From positions 412,313-476,312 of the forward strand of contig NZ_BMUC01000001.1 in assembly GCF_014649995.1 (NCBI RefSeq): 64,000 bases of DNA, in the 5' to 3' direction. Below the pieces are notes generated by a model. It did no database searches, was not told the DNA's origin, and saw only the letters and a program-made list of their open reading frames with translations. The DNA comes from Streptomyces griseoflavus (lineage in GTDB: Bacteria > Actinomycetota > Actinomycetes > Streptomycetales > Streptomycetaceae). Shown here piece by piece: positions 54,553 through 64,000 of the stretch. Made by a program: the position numbers and the translations under genes. How positions within the stretch are numbered: the first letter of the stretch is position 1; every line of letters begins with the position of its first letter.

Positions 54553-54999
54553 GTGACCGCAACCGACCGTTCCCTCGAGTTCGTCCACACCGCCGCCCAG
54601 GCGGCCGCCGACAAGCTCGCGCACGACATCGTCGCCTACGACGTCAGTGACGTGCTGTCCATCACCGACGCCTTCCTGCTGGCCTCCGCGCCCAACGACC
54701 GCCAGGTCAAGTCCATCGTCGACGAGATCGAGGAGCGGCTCAGCAAGGAGCTCGGCGCCAAGCCGGTCCGCCGCGAGGGCGACCGCGAGGCCCGCTGGGT
54801 GCTCCTCGACTACGTCGACATCGTCGTCCACGTCCAGCACAGCGAGGAGCGCGTCTTCTACGCCCTGGAGCGGCTGTGGAAGGACTGCCCCGAGCTGGAA
54901 CTGCCCGAGGACGCCCGCGCCACCAAGGGCAAGGCCGCCGAGCACGCCAAGCAGCAGGAGGCCGAGGAGGCGGCGCAGCCGGATGGTGAGTGGCGGTGA
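54553..54999 (+). CDS. rsfS: Ribosomal silencing factor RsfS
   Basis: The 148-residue RsfS/Iojap protein binds L14 and blocks subunit joining under nutrient limitation. Features are KLAHDIVAYDVSDVLSITDAFLLASA, VKSIVDEIEERL, and WVLLDYVDIVVHVQHSEERVFYALERLW, the typical length, and a short charged C-terminal tail. GTG 54553 is used; upstream extension to 54493 is unlikely. The stop overlaps the GTG of the phosphatase gene. Confidence 0.97.
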   Translation: MTATDRSLEFVHTAAQAAADKLAHDIVAYDVSDVLSITDAFLLASAPNDRQVKSIVDEIEERLSKELGAKPVRREGDREARWVLLDYVDIVVHVQHSEERVFYALERLWKDCPELELPEDARATKGKAAEHAKQQEAEEAAQPDGEWR

Positions 55000-55655
55000 G
55001 CGCCACCGGTGAGGGCGTGCGCCGCGGCCGCCGCGTCATCCTGTGGCGGCACGGCCAGACCTCGTGGAACGTGGAGCGCCGCTTCCAGGGCTCCACGGAC
55101 GTCGAGCTCACCGAGACCGGCGTCGCCCAGGCCCGCAGGGCCGCCCGCCTCCTCGCGGGTCTGCGGCCCGACGCGATCGTCGCCTCCGACCTGAGGCGGG
55201 CCGCGGCCACCGCCGCGGAGCTCTCCGCGCTCACCGGCCTGGACGTCACCCACGACGAGGCCCTGCGGGAGACCTACGCGGGCGTCTGGCAGGGCCTCAC
55301 GCACGACGAGATCATCGCCAGGTACGGCGACGAGTACACCGCGTGGAAGCGCGGCGAGCCCGTCCGCCGCGGCGGGGGCGAACTGGAGACGGAGGTCGCC
55401 GACCGCGCCGCCCCCGTGGTGCTGCGGCACGCCGAGAAGCTCCCGGAGGACGGCACGCTCGTCGTGGTCAGCCACGGCGGCACCATCCGCACCACCATCG
55501 GCCGGCTGCTGGGGCTGGACCCGCGCAACTGGGAAGGACTGGGCGGTCTCACCAACTGCTGCTGGTCCGTCCTGGGCGAGGGCGTCCGGGGCTGGCGCCT
55601 GCTGGAGCACAACGCCGGCACCCTGCCGGAACCCGTGCTCGGCGACGACGACTGA
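54996..55655 (+). CDS. Histidine phosphatase (phosphoglycerate mutase-like)
   Basis: The 219-residue enzyme of the histidine phosphatase superfamily has the catalytic LWRHGQTSWN, SDLRRAAATA, E in DEALRETYAGVWQGLT, and the second histidine in VVVSHGGTIRTT. GTG 54996 (GTGA overlap with rsfS, GGTGAG 5 bases upstream) is chosen; GTG 54990 is also possible. This rsfS-phosphatase pair is common in actinobacteria. The substrate is not known and may be a sugar phosphate or phospholipid-derived phosphate. Confidence 0.93.
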   Translation: MSATGEGVRRGRRVILWRHGQTSWNVERRFQGSTDVELTETGVAQARRAARLLAGLRPDAIVASDLRRAAATAAELSALTGLDVTHDEALRETYAGVWQGLTHDEIIARYGDEYTAWKRGEPVRRGGGELETEVADRAAPVVLRHAEKLPEDGTLVVVSHGGTIRTTIGRLLGLDPRNWEGLGGLTNCCWSVLGEGVRGWRLLEHNAGTLPEPVLGDDD

Positions 55656-55696
55656 GAGCCCCCGGATCCGGCCCGGGGACGCCCCGGGACCCGGAT

Positions 55697-55726
55697 TTCA
55701 CTTTCTGGCAGGTCGCAGGCTAAAGT
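55697..55726 (+). promoter_or_regulatory. Candidate promoter of tRNA-Ala copy 1
   Basis: TTCACT (55697-55702) and TAAAGT (55721-55726) are separated by 18 bases, about 60 bases upstream of the tRNA. The same TAAAGT box precedes the second tRNA copy. Confidence 0.45.
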
Positions 55727-55787
55727 TCTTCTTGTTCGCCCCGCCGAGCGGGGCGAAACACCGGGAAGCCGCAGTACGCGGCAGCCA

Positions 55788-55860
55788 GGGGCTATAGCTC
55801 AGTTGGTAGAGCGCCTGCATGGCATGCAGGAGGTCAGGAGTTCAATTCTCCTTAGCTCCA
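55788..55860 (+). tRNA. tRNA-Ala(GGC), copy 1
   Basis: A 73-base cloverleaf. The acceptor is GGGGCTA / TAGCTCC and the D-arm is GCTCAGTTGGTAGAGC. The anticodon stem CCTGC/GCAGG has the loop ATGGCAT (anticodon GGC, alanine), and the T-arm is AGGAGTTCAATTCTCCT. The CCA end is not encoded. It is identical to the copy at 56597. A T-tailed terminator follows 12 bases later. Confidence 0.97.
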
Positions 55861-55872
55861 CATGACGAAGAT

Positions 55873-55902
55873 CCCGCCTCCTCGCAAGGAGGCGGGCTTT
55901 TT
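55873..55902 (+). terminator. T-tailed intrinsic terminator after tRNA-Ala copy 1
   Basis: CCCGCCTCCT (55873-55882) pairs with AGGAGGCGGG (55887-55896), followed by CTTTTT. It is one of the few canonical Rho-independent terminators in the window. Confidence 0.92.
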
Positions 55903-56062
55903 CGTTGTCCGCCGATGAGCAGGACGGCCTCCCCGGGCGTATACCTCTGCGGGGCGTCGAGCCGTGTCCCGACCGGTACCACGGCGTCGCTGACCGTATT
56001 GGCCCGGTCGTGGCAGAATCAAACGACCGGCTGGGGGCGCGGCCCGACGGGAGGGAGTTGTG

Positions 56063-56236
56063 ATGCCAGGGAGCATCCTCGAGGAGGTCGACCACCTCCT
56101 CGGAGCGGTGTCGACCCCACGGACCTCGACCCGGCTCAGCTGCCCTTCCTGCGGTTCCGCGCACGTCGCCCAGGTGCTCGGGGACAACGGCGGGATCTCC
56201 TTCGTGTGCACGGCCTGCGGCCACAGCTGGAGCTGA
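56063..56236 (+). CDS. 57-residue zinc-ribbon protein
   Basis: ATG 56063 follows GGGAGGGAG. The protein has an N-terminal helix (ILEEVDHLLGAV) and a zinc-ribbon: CPSC at C27/C30 and CTAC at C49/C52, separated by about 18 residues, then GHSWS at the C-terminus. Such ribbons bind nucleic acid or RNA polymerase (compare TFIIS/RPB9-like ends). It ends 3 bases before the next small gene, forming a two-gene unit between the duplicate tRNA-Ala genes. Confidence 0.8.
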   Translation: MPGSILEEVDHLLGAVSTPRTSTRLSCPSCGSAHVAQVLGDNGGISFVCTACGHSWS

Positions 56237-56239
56237 TCG

Positions 56240-56473
56240 ATGGGTGCACACAGGCGGAAGTGCGACTGGTGCGGCAGCGGCACGCCCATCGTCCGCGACA
56301 TGGAGCCGATCAATCCCGAGTACCAGTACTGGTGCGAGGAGTGCGCGCGGGCGCTGATCATAAAAGGCGACCCCATCGAGACGTACCGCGAACTCGAGGG
56401 TGAGCCGATCTACGGGCGGCTGCTCGAGGAGCACTGCACGCTCAAGCGTTTCTATTCGTTCGTCACCGCGTGA
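56240..56473 (+). CDS. 77-residue Cys-rich (zinc-finger-like) protein
   Basis: The small acidic protein has CDWC near the N-terminus (C8/C11) and CEEC at C32/C35, a probable zinc site. An ALIIKGDPIETYRELEG segment follows, then a helical end (LLEEHCTLKRFYSFVTA). It starts 3 bases after the zinc-ribbon gene and is probably translated with it. The family is not recognised, though the phrase around PEYQYWCEECARALI looks conserved. Confidence 0.8.
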   Translation: MGAHRRKCDWCGSGTPIVRDMEPINPEYQYWCEECARALIIKGDPIETYRELEGEPIYGRLLEEHCTLKRFYSFVTA

Positions 56474-56527
56474 TCCCGTCCGCGGCCCGGGGGCATGTCG
56501 GACATGACCGGGCGGAGCGAAACCGAT

Positions 56528-56558
56528 TTGGTGTTGGGCCGGGTCGACCGTGTAAAGT
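56528..56558 (+). promoter_or_regulatory. Candidate promoter of tRNA-Ala copy 2
   Basis: TTGGTG (56528-56533) and TAAAGT (56553-56558), spacer 19. The -10 box is identical to that upstream of copy 1. Confidence 0.4.
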
Positions 56559-56596
56559 TGGCGACGCCGCCGGGGAAACCGGGCGGAGCAGGGCAA

Positions 56597-56669
56597 GGGG
56601 CTATAGCTCAGTTGGTAGAGCGCCTGCATGGCATGCAGGAGGTCAGGAGTTCAATTCTCCTTAGCTCCA
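56597..56669 (+). tRNA. tRNA-Ala(GGC), copy 2
   Basis: Base-for-base identical to the copy at 55788 over all 73 positions, anticodon GGC, CCA not encoded. The flanks differ apart from the four Gs of the acceptor, so the repeat is limited to the tRNA. Confidence 0.97.
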
Positions 56670-56676
56670 CAGAAGT

Positions 56677-56712
56677 CGAGGGCGGACCATCCGAACGGAT
56701 GGTCCGCCCTCG
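56677..56712. terminator. Terminator between tRNA-Ala copy 2 and the convergent redox operon
   Basis: A perfect 17-bp inverted repeat (56677-56693 / 56696-56712) with a two-base centre; it can serve both strands. Confidence 0.85.
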
Positions 56713-56784
56713 CTCGTTGTGCACACCGGCCGGCCGGTGTGCGGGTCCGTCCGGCGAGGTGACGCCGGACGGACCCGCACCGGG

Positions 56785-58395
56785 TCAGCGGCCCAGGGCC
56801 CGCCGCCCGCGCCCCTGGGACAGCACCGGCAGGTTGCGCGACGGCGCCTTGGCCTGCGGAGCCTCGTCCTCGACGCGCAGGGCCAGCGCCGGACAGCGGC
56901 GCACCGCCCGCAGCGCCTTGGCCTCCGCGAAACGCGGCACCTGCGCCTGAGCCACCGTCGGGAAGCCGTCCGCGCCGAGCTGGAAGACCTCCGGCAGGAT
57001 GTCCGCGCACAGGCCGTGGCCCCGGCACAGCGTCCAGTCGACGTAGATCTTCTGGCGGCTGGGACCGTTCTCCTCGCCCCCGCCGCCCGGGATGCCCGTA
57101 GGGGCCCTGCCCCCCTCGAAGAGCGGCAGCACGCCCGCCACGGGCCGTCCGCAGCCGTTGCCGAGGACATGGGCGGCGAGGTCGTCGGTGAACGCCTTGA
57201 CGGTCGACTCCAGGAACATCGCGGAGCCGTCCGGGTGCGAACAGGCGCCCCGCCGCTTCACGTTCCTGGCGACCTGCTTGACCGCCTCCAGGGCGGCCGG
57301 GCCGCCCCCGTTGAGAATGTCCTCCAGTCCCCGCGCGGCCGCCGGCAGACCCAGGTAGCACGGGCCGCACTGGCCCGCGCTCTCCTCCGCCAGCCACTGC
57401 GCGACCCGCAGCGACTCGCCCAGCGGGCAGGTGTCCTGACTGATCGGCAGGATCGCGCCCGCGCCCAGCGAACCGCCCACCGCGTCCAGGGAGTTGCGGG
57501 AGACGATCGCCTCGTTGACGGTCGCCGCGTCGATCCACTTGCCGTGGTAGCCGCCCGTCAGCACCCCCTGCGGCATCGGCGGGGCACCGGCGAGCTGGAG
57601 GACGTAGCGCAGCGGCACGCCCGTCGGCACCTCGATCACCATCGGGCGGGCCACCGCCCCGGACACCGTGAGCATCACGGTGCCCGGCTCGTCGTACAGC
57701 CCCGTGTTGCCGTAGCGCTCCGGGCCGATGCGGGCGGCGATGGCGAGCTGGGCGAAGGTCTCGGCGTTGGACAGCAGTGTGGGCGCGCCGCCCACGCCGT
57801 TCTTCGAGGCGCTGGTCTTGCGGCCGGGCGGGATCGCCGGTCCGCCGTCGATGGACCGGATCAGGGAGGCCGCGGCCCCCGTCACCATGCGGACCGGGTT
57901 GCGCTGCACGCGGGCGCGCAGCGCGGAGCGGCGGCCGTTGTTCAGGCCGCGTTCGGCGAGCGCGGCCTCCATGGAGCGCTGGGTCGACTCCCGGGTGACC
58001 CCCACCACAAGCGTGCGGGCACCCATGGCCTCGGCGCACAGCAGCGCGCCGTCCAGGATGAGGTGGGGGGCACGGTTGATGAGCACCGTGTCCTTGCGGC
58101 AGGCCGGTTCGTCCTCGCTTCCGTTGACGACGACGACCGGCCGCACGCCGCGCTTGATGGCCGTCTCGGCGACCGAGCGCAGCTTCTTGTGGAAGGGGAA
58201 GCCCGCGCCGCCGCGGCCCCTGAGGTTGATGCGTTCGGCGAGCTGCGCGAGCTGCTCACCGCCCAGGGGCTCGAGCGGCCCGTGCACCTTGAGGTGCATG
58301 GGCAGATCGAGCCGGTCGACAAGGTCGAAGCCCGACGTGAGCTGGGGAAGGCCGACCACGCGGACTTCGGGTACGTCGGGCAGGGCCTCGTTCAC
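56785..58395 (-). CDS. NuoF-like flavin/SLBB protein fused to a 3Fe-4S-type ferredoxin
   Basis: The 536-residue soluble protein has a NuoF-type FMN/NADH domain (NLRGRGGAGFPFHKK, about 57-71, and VVNGSEDEPACRKD). An SLBB-like region follows (VLTGGYHGKW), then a NuoF iron-sulphur region where ESAGQCGPC keeps C343, C346 and C385 but has Ala340 in place of the first cluster cysteine. A C-terminal ferredoxin has C457-RGHGL-C463 and C501-P, the pattern of 3Fe-4S ferredoxins that serve P450s. It probably passes electrons from NAD(P)H through flavin and clusters to the membrane cytochrome encoded by the overlapping upstream gene (GTGA overlap). It is not a complex I subunit: there are no other nuo genes here. 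Confidence 0.88.
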   Translation of the reverse strand: MNEALPDVPEVRVVGLPQLTSGFDLVDRLDLPMHLKVHGPLEPLGGEQLAQLAERINLRGRGGAGFPFHKKLRSVAETAIKRGVRPVVVVNGSEDEPACRKDTVLINRAPHLILDGALLCAEAMGARTLVVGVTRESTQRSMEAALAERGLNNGRRSALRARVQRNPVRMVTGAAASLIRSIDGGPAIPPGRKTSASKNGVGGAPTLLSNAETFAQLAIAARIGPERYGNTGLYDEPGTVMLTVSGAVARPMVIEVPTGVPLRYVLQLAGAPPMPQGVLTGGYHGKWIDAATVNEAIVSRNSLDAVGGSLGAGAILPISQDTCPLGESLRVAQWLAEESAGQCGPCYLGLPAAARGLEDILNGGGPAALEAVKQVARNVKRRGACSHPDGSAMFLESTVKAFTDDLAAHVLGNGCGRPVAGVLPLFEGGRAPTGIPGGGGEENGPSRQKIYVDWTLCRGHGLCADILPEVFQLGADGFPTVAQAQVPRFAEAKALRAVRRCPALALRVEDEAPQAKAPSRNLPVLSQGRGRRALGR

Positions 58396-59684
58396 TTAAA
58401 GCCTCCGGAGGGCGTGTTCCAAGGTTCGCCCGAACCCGGTGCGTCGAAGTCGTAGGAGGACGACGGCGACGCACCGGGGAGTGGTTCATTGGCGGGACCG
58501 CTGTTGTACGTGTCACCCGGGTTGTACGTGCCGTAGAGGCCGTTCGTCTCACCGGTGTCGTACACATCACTCGAACCGAAGCCGGAGCCGGCCGAATTGT
58601 CATACGCGGGGATGGTGTATCCCGTGTCGTTGAGCGGGTCGTACGCCGAGGGCGGGGCCTCGCCGACCGGCGGCGGGGACGGGACGGGCCAGCTGCCCGA
58701 GGTGCTGGAGGGGCCGTCCACGCGCGGGAAGGTCTCCGTCGGCCGGAGGTCCACCGGCAGTTCCATCCGGGCGGTCGCCTCGGTGAGGGGTTCCTGTTCG
58801 GCCGGGGGCCGGCCGGGGGCCGACACCGCGCGGTAGGCGGCCGCGAAGCCGTTCGCCGGTTCCGGGGCGGCCGCGCGTTCGGCGGTCTCGTACAGCGGGC
58901 CGCCGCCCCCGTACATCGGCCGCTCACCGGTGTCGTACCTCGGGCGTTCACCGCGTGGGCGCCGCTCGCCCCGCGCGGAGCCGCGTCCTGACTCGTATCC
59001 GGGCAGGGCGGACTCCGCCGCCCGGGCCCTGCTCTCCTCCAGCTGCTCACGGCCCCGCTGGTCGGCGGTGCCGAGCAGGGCGGTGATCCGGTCGGCGATT
59101 CTGCGCTTCACGCGCGGCGGGGAGGCGCGCACGACGAGGGCGGCCATGACGCCGAGCAGCGACAGTCCGTAGAGGATCAGGAAGACGGGCTTGGCCGCTC
59201 GACCCGCGTAGAGGCCGTGGACCAGCGCCGCGCACCAGGCCGGGTAGGCCAGCATGTGCATCGCCCGCCAGCGGGCCGCCACCGGCGCCGGGGAGGCGAA
59301 GCGGTTGCGCAGGACGCCGGTGATGGCGACGAAGATCATCAGCATGCCGGCGAGGGTGCCGAGTCCGATGAGGAAGGACCGGCCGGCGACGGCCTCGTCG
59401 TCGGTGAGCGCCAGTCCGAAGGGGATCACCGCGGCGATCCACGTGGTGTGGTCCAGGGCCAGCTTGATGAAGATGTGGATCAGCAGGAAGACGACCGAGG
59501 CGACCGCGGTGGTGCGGTGCACCGCCTGCGCCAGGATCCGCTGGCGCGGGCCGAGCAGGATGCGGTCCTGGGCGACCAGTCCCCAGATCACCGAGCAGCT
59601 GAGGCAGACGAGCGAGAGGACGCCCACGCCGAAGTTGAGGAACTCGGCGAACCAGTCGTCCGCCGTGCTGTCGTCCGGCCTCAC
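58392..59684 (-). CDS. Ferric-reductase/cytochrome-b-like membrane protein
   Basis: The 430-residue protein has about six hydrophobic segments in its first 195 residues. Two pairs of histidines are spaced for two haems, H56/H70 (HRTTAVASVVFLLIH) and H143/H156 (HMLAYPAWCAALVH). This is the arrangement of ferric reductase-like and NOX-type transmembrane domains. The remaining ~230 residues are a hydrophilic, Arg/Gly- then Pro/Ser/Tyr-rich, probably disordered cytosolic tail. It lacks its own FAD/NAD domain, so the NuoF-ferredoxin partner translated from the overlapping gene probably supplies electrons. The terminal acceptor is unknown. ATG 59684; divergent from leuS. Confidence 0.87.
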   Translation of the reverse strand: MRPDDSTADDWFAEFLNFGVGVLSLVCLSCSVIWGLVAQDRILLGPRQRILAQAVHRTTAVASVVFLLIHIFIKLALDHTTWIAAVIPFGLALTDDEAVAGRSFLIGLGTLAGMLMIFVAITGVLRNRFASPAPVAARWRAMHMLAYPAWCAALVHGLYAGRAAKPVFLILYGLSLLGVMAALVVRASPPRVKRRIADRITALLGTADQRGREQLEESRARAAESALPGYESGRGSARGERRPRGERPRYDTGERPMYGGGGPLYETAERAAAPEPANGFAAAYRAVSAPGRPPAEQEPLTEATARMELPVDLRPTETFPRVDGPSSTSGSWPVPSPPPVGEAPPSAYDPLNDTGYTIPAYDNSAGSGFGSSDVYDTGETNGLYGTYNPGDTYNSGPANEPLPGASPSSSYDFDAPGSGEPWNTPSGGFK

Positions 59685-60002
59685 GACCTACCTCCCGACG
59701 TCACGACGTGGAGCGGGCACGACGGAGTCGCAGCCGACCGGCCCCGAGCGGGGGGAGGGCTGCTGTCTGGACGAGGGTTCATGGGGGCAACTCCGAACGG
59801 TTCGGTAAAGCGGTCCCGCTGCCGAACTCTAAGCCTCGACGTACCGATCAGTACGAGGTTTGAGTTATTGCGCTGTTATCAAAAGACAATGTGGCCGTTG
59901 TGATGTCCCTTAGCGGCGGTTACGCGAAGTAACCTTTGACCTTGGGTCAGCGCGGAAGGTCATGCGTCGCGGCGGGATCGGCTGCTGCGGTACCCTGACG
60001 CC
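59685..60002. promoter_or_regulatory. Divergent promoter region with candidate operator and leaderless -10
   Basis: This AT-rich intergenic region (59830-59940 especially) lies between the cytochrome gene and the leuS leader. It holds the inverted repeat GGTTAC-N5-GTAACC at 59918-59934, a plausible dimeric regulator site. TACCCT at 59991-59996 lies 6 bases before the leader-peptide ATG, so transcription probably starts at that ATG. Confidence 0.5.
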
Positions 60003-60041
60003 ATGCGTGCCGTACGCCTTCTGCTTAGCGAGCCGCGCTGA
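60003..60041 (+). CDS. leuS leader peptide (MRAVRLLLSEPR)
   Basis: The twelve-codon leader peptide contains three consecutive leucine codons, CTT CTG CTT. Two of these use the rare, T-ending CTT in this GC-rich genome, which sharpens stalling when charged tRNA-Leu is scarce. There is no ribosome site, but a -10 box ends 6 bases upstream, indicating a leaderless start. Stalling would control the downstream attenuator and leuS. Leader-peptide attenuation of leucine genes in actinobacteria is established; the details here are inferred. Confidence 0.85.
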   Translation: MRAVRLLLSEPR

Positions 60042-60047
60042 TCAGTC

Positions 60048-60111
60048 CCGACCGCCGGTGACCGGCTGGTCGGAATCGGCGCGGCGTCCCCTCCTGTGCG
60101 AGGGGATTTTT
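60048..60111 (+). promoter_or_regulatory. Leucine attenuator of leuS
   Basis: After the leader peptide, CCGACC (60048-60053) pairs with GGTCGG (60068-60073) around an inner GCCGG/CCGGC stem. Further on is the intrinsic terminator TCCCCTC (60087-60093) / GAGGGGA (60100-60106) followed by TTTTT (60107-60111). leuS begins 56 bases later. The exact antiterminator pairing is not resolved by eye. Confidence 0.8.
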
Positions 60112-60166
60112 CATTTCCGCCACGCCGCAGCAGCAGGCAGAGACGATCGATGGAGCATTGAGGATC

Positions 60167-63040
<2,874 letters not shown>

Positions 63041-63089
63041 GGTGAGCGCGCGGGCCGGGCGTTCGCCTCACGGCTCCGGGTAGTCCCCT

Positions 63090-63132
63090 ACGGGCAGGTT
63101 CGGGGTTCTGGCGGAACTCCTGACCTGCCCGT
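63090..63132 (+). terminator. Hairpin terminator after leuS
   Basis: ACGGGCAGGT (63090-63099) pairs with ACCTGCCCGT (63123-63132). An inner, imperfect GGGGTTC/GAACTCC stem extends the hairpin. No T tract follows. Confidence 0.75.
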
Positions 63133-63200
63133 TGCGTTTACCGTTGAAGAGCGGCGCGAAGCGCGCCGGTACAGGCCGAAGGGCCCGGAGGAGGAGCCTC

Positions 63201-63944
63201 GTGGAAGCGGTGTTCGCAGTGGTCGCCCTGCTCTTCGTGCTCTTTGTGGTGCTCGGCGTCTACGCCACGGTGAAGGTCGTCGGCGCCGCCAAGCGCAGCG
63301 CCGACCGGCACATCACCCAGGCCCGCCGCACGGTCGAGGACCACACCCTGAGAGCCAAGGCGTTCGCCCAGACCGGCCCCGCCGGGGAGATCGCCCAGCT
63401 CCGCCTCAAGCTGCGCACCTCCATGCGGGCCACGCAGGACGCGCTGGAGGCCGCCGCGGTCGAGGACGAGTCGGTCAAGGAATCCCTCGGCCTCTTCCAC
63501 CGCCTGAGCGCACACGGCCACGAACTGGACGGCGAACTGCGGCGCCTGGAGTCCGAGCCGGACCGCACCACCCTCGCCGCGCGCCTGCCCGAGCTGCGGG
63601 AGCGCACCGAGCGCATCGCGGGCTCCGCCGACTCCCTGCGCTGGGCGGCCCGCGACCGCGCCCACCGCTTCTCCGGCGACGACCTGGACTCCCTGAGCCG
63701 GCAGATCGACGTGGAGACCGGGGCCCTGCGCCACTGGACCACCACGGAAGAGCCGGCCGCGCCCCCGCGCTGGCCCGAGGCCCCCTCCGCCCCGGCGGAC
63801 GACCAGACCTGGCCGGAGGCTCCACGGACCGCGTCCTCCGGGCGGCAGCCCGAACAGGACGCCGCCCGGCCCGCCCTCGACCCGCCCGCGCCGCGCCCCA
63901 CCTACCCCTGGCAGAAGAAGCCGCGCCCCGAGAGCACCACCTGA
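63201..63944 (+). CDS. Membrane-anchored coiled-coil protein
   Basis: GTG 63201 is chosen because GGAGGAGG is 6 bases upstream. A longer frame from 63132 would start inside the leuS terminator. The 247-residue protein has one N-terminal membrane helix (EAVFAVVALLFVLFVVLGVYATVKVV). A ~150-residue highly charged, heptad-like coiled coil follows (IAQLRLKLRTSMRATQDALEA, LRRLESEPDRTTLAARLPELRERTERI), then a Pro/Trp-rich disordered tail. I do not recognise a named family. It could organise the membrane or cell-wall machinery, but nothing in the sequence demonstrates this. Confidence 0.8.
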   Translation: MEAVFAVVALLFVLFVVLGVYATVKVVGAAKRSADRHITQARRTVEDHTLRAKAFAQTGPAGEIAQLRLKLRTSMRATQDALEAAAVEDESVKESLGLFHRLSAHGHELDGELRRLESEPDRTTLAARLPELRERTERIAGSADSLRWAARDRAHRFSGDDLDSLSRQIDVETGALRHWTTTEEPAAPPRWPEAPSAPADDQTWPEAPRTASSGRQPEQDAARPALDPPAPRPTYPWQKKPRPESTT

Positions 63945-64000
63945 GCAACGCCTGAGCGGCGGACGGGCACCGCGTGAGCCCACCGTGAGCGGCGCGTGAT

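Noticed and set aside
55788-56669. tRNA duplicate as attL/attR of an integrated element
   Set aside because: Only 0.8 kb lies between the copies, with no integrase, and both copies are complete genes. Two functional tRNA genes are the simpler reading.
56470-56950. Frames running through the second tRNA-Ala gene
   Set aside because: They translate the tRNA and its terminator, and no ribosome site is present.
56785-58395. Complex I subunit NuoF
   Set aside because: No other nuo genes are nearby, one cluster cysteine is replaced, and a ferredoxin is fused at the C-terminus.

Overview
The window is chromosomal DNA of a Streptomyces (or very close relative). The evidence is the very high GC with G/C-biased third codon positions, frequent GTG starts, and the gene order rne ... 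rplU-rpmA-obg ... proB ... proA ... nadD-LCP-rsfS-phosphatase-tRNA-Ala ... leuS, which is the Streptomyces order (SCO26xx to SCO257x in S. coelicolor numbering, from memory). No phage, IS, CRISPR or plasmid gene was seen.

Layout. (1) 1-8.0 kb: a DUF2637-like membrane protein, a membrane protein built of repeated TPLGHA modules, a TIGR03936/DUF2344 protein that probably starts at CTG, and a very long RNase E/G. (2) 8.4-19.7 kb: a glycan cluster with an aminotransferase, an NAD-dependent sugar dehydrogenase, two GT4 proteins (one with two catalytic modules), a GT2, a UDP-HexNAc 6-dehydrogenase, an acyltransferase-3 and a left-handed beta-helix acetyltransferase. Four of these make up a WbpA/WbpB/WbpE/WbpD-type route to a UDP-2,3-diacetamido-2,3-dideoxy-hexuronic acid. 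(3) 20.4-34.7 kb: a secreted-protein block. Two tandem FG-GAP proteins and a LamG protein are coupled by ATGA overlaps. After a strong hairpin comes a 2,324-residue RHS/Hint polymorphic toxin whose last ~135 residues look like an ADP-ribosyltransferase, and one base later a small probable immunity gene. Regions 2 and 3 separate rne from rplU, which in S. coelicolor (from memory) lie almost side by side, so ~27 kb appears to be inserted at a conserved junction.

(4) 34.8-37.2 kb: a consensus-like promoter, rplU, rpmA and obg. (5) 37.9-45.1 kb: teichoic-acid-type genes. These are an IspD-SDR fusion of the Acs1/Bcs1 (CDP-ribitol synthesis) type, two membrane-anchored TagF/TarL-like polymerases and a GT2 related to the one in region 2. 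(6) 45.5-55.7 kb: proB, proA, two membrane proteins sharing a juxtaposed acidic motif, an M48 protease, two tiny membrane proteins, nadD, a divergent LCP protein, rsfS and a histidine phosphatase. Several starts here look leaderless. (7) 55.8-56.7 kb: two identical tRNA-Ala(GGC) genes around two small cysteine-rich proteins. (8) 56.8-59.7 kb: a two-gene redox operon with a di-haem-type membrane cytochrome and a NuoF-like protein fused to a 3Fe-4S-type ferredoxin. (9) 60.0-63.9 kb: leuS behind a leaderless Leu-Leu-Leu leader peptide and a T-tailed attenuator, then a DUF-type membrane-anchored protein.

How it fits together: regions 2, 5 and the LCP gene can be read as one envelope-glycopolymer programme (activated precursors, glycosyltransferases, polyol-phosphate polymerases, a possible wall ligase). 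No polymer exporter (TagGH, Wzx or Wzm/Wzt type) is encoded here, so export must come from elsewhere. All database-style assignments are from reading motifs by eye.
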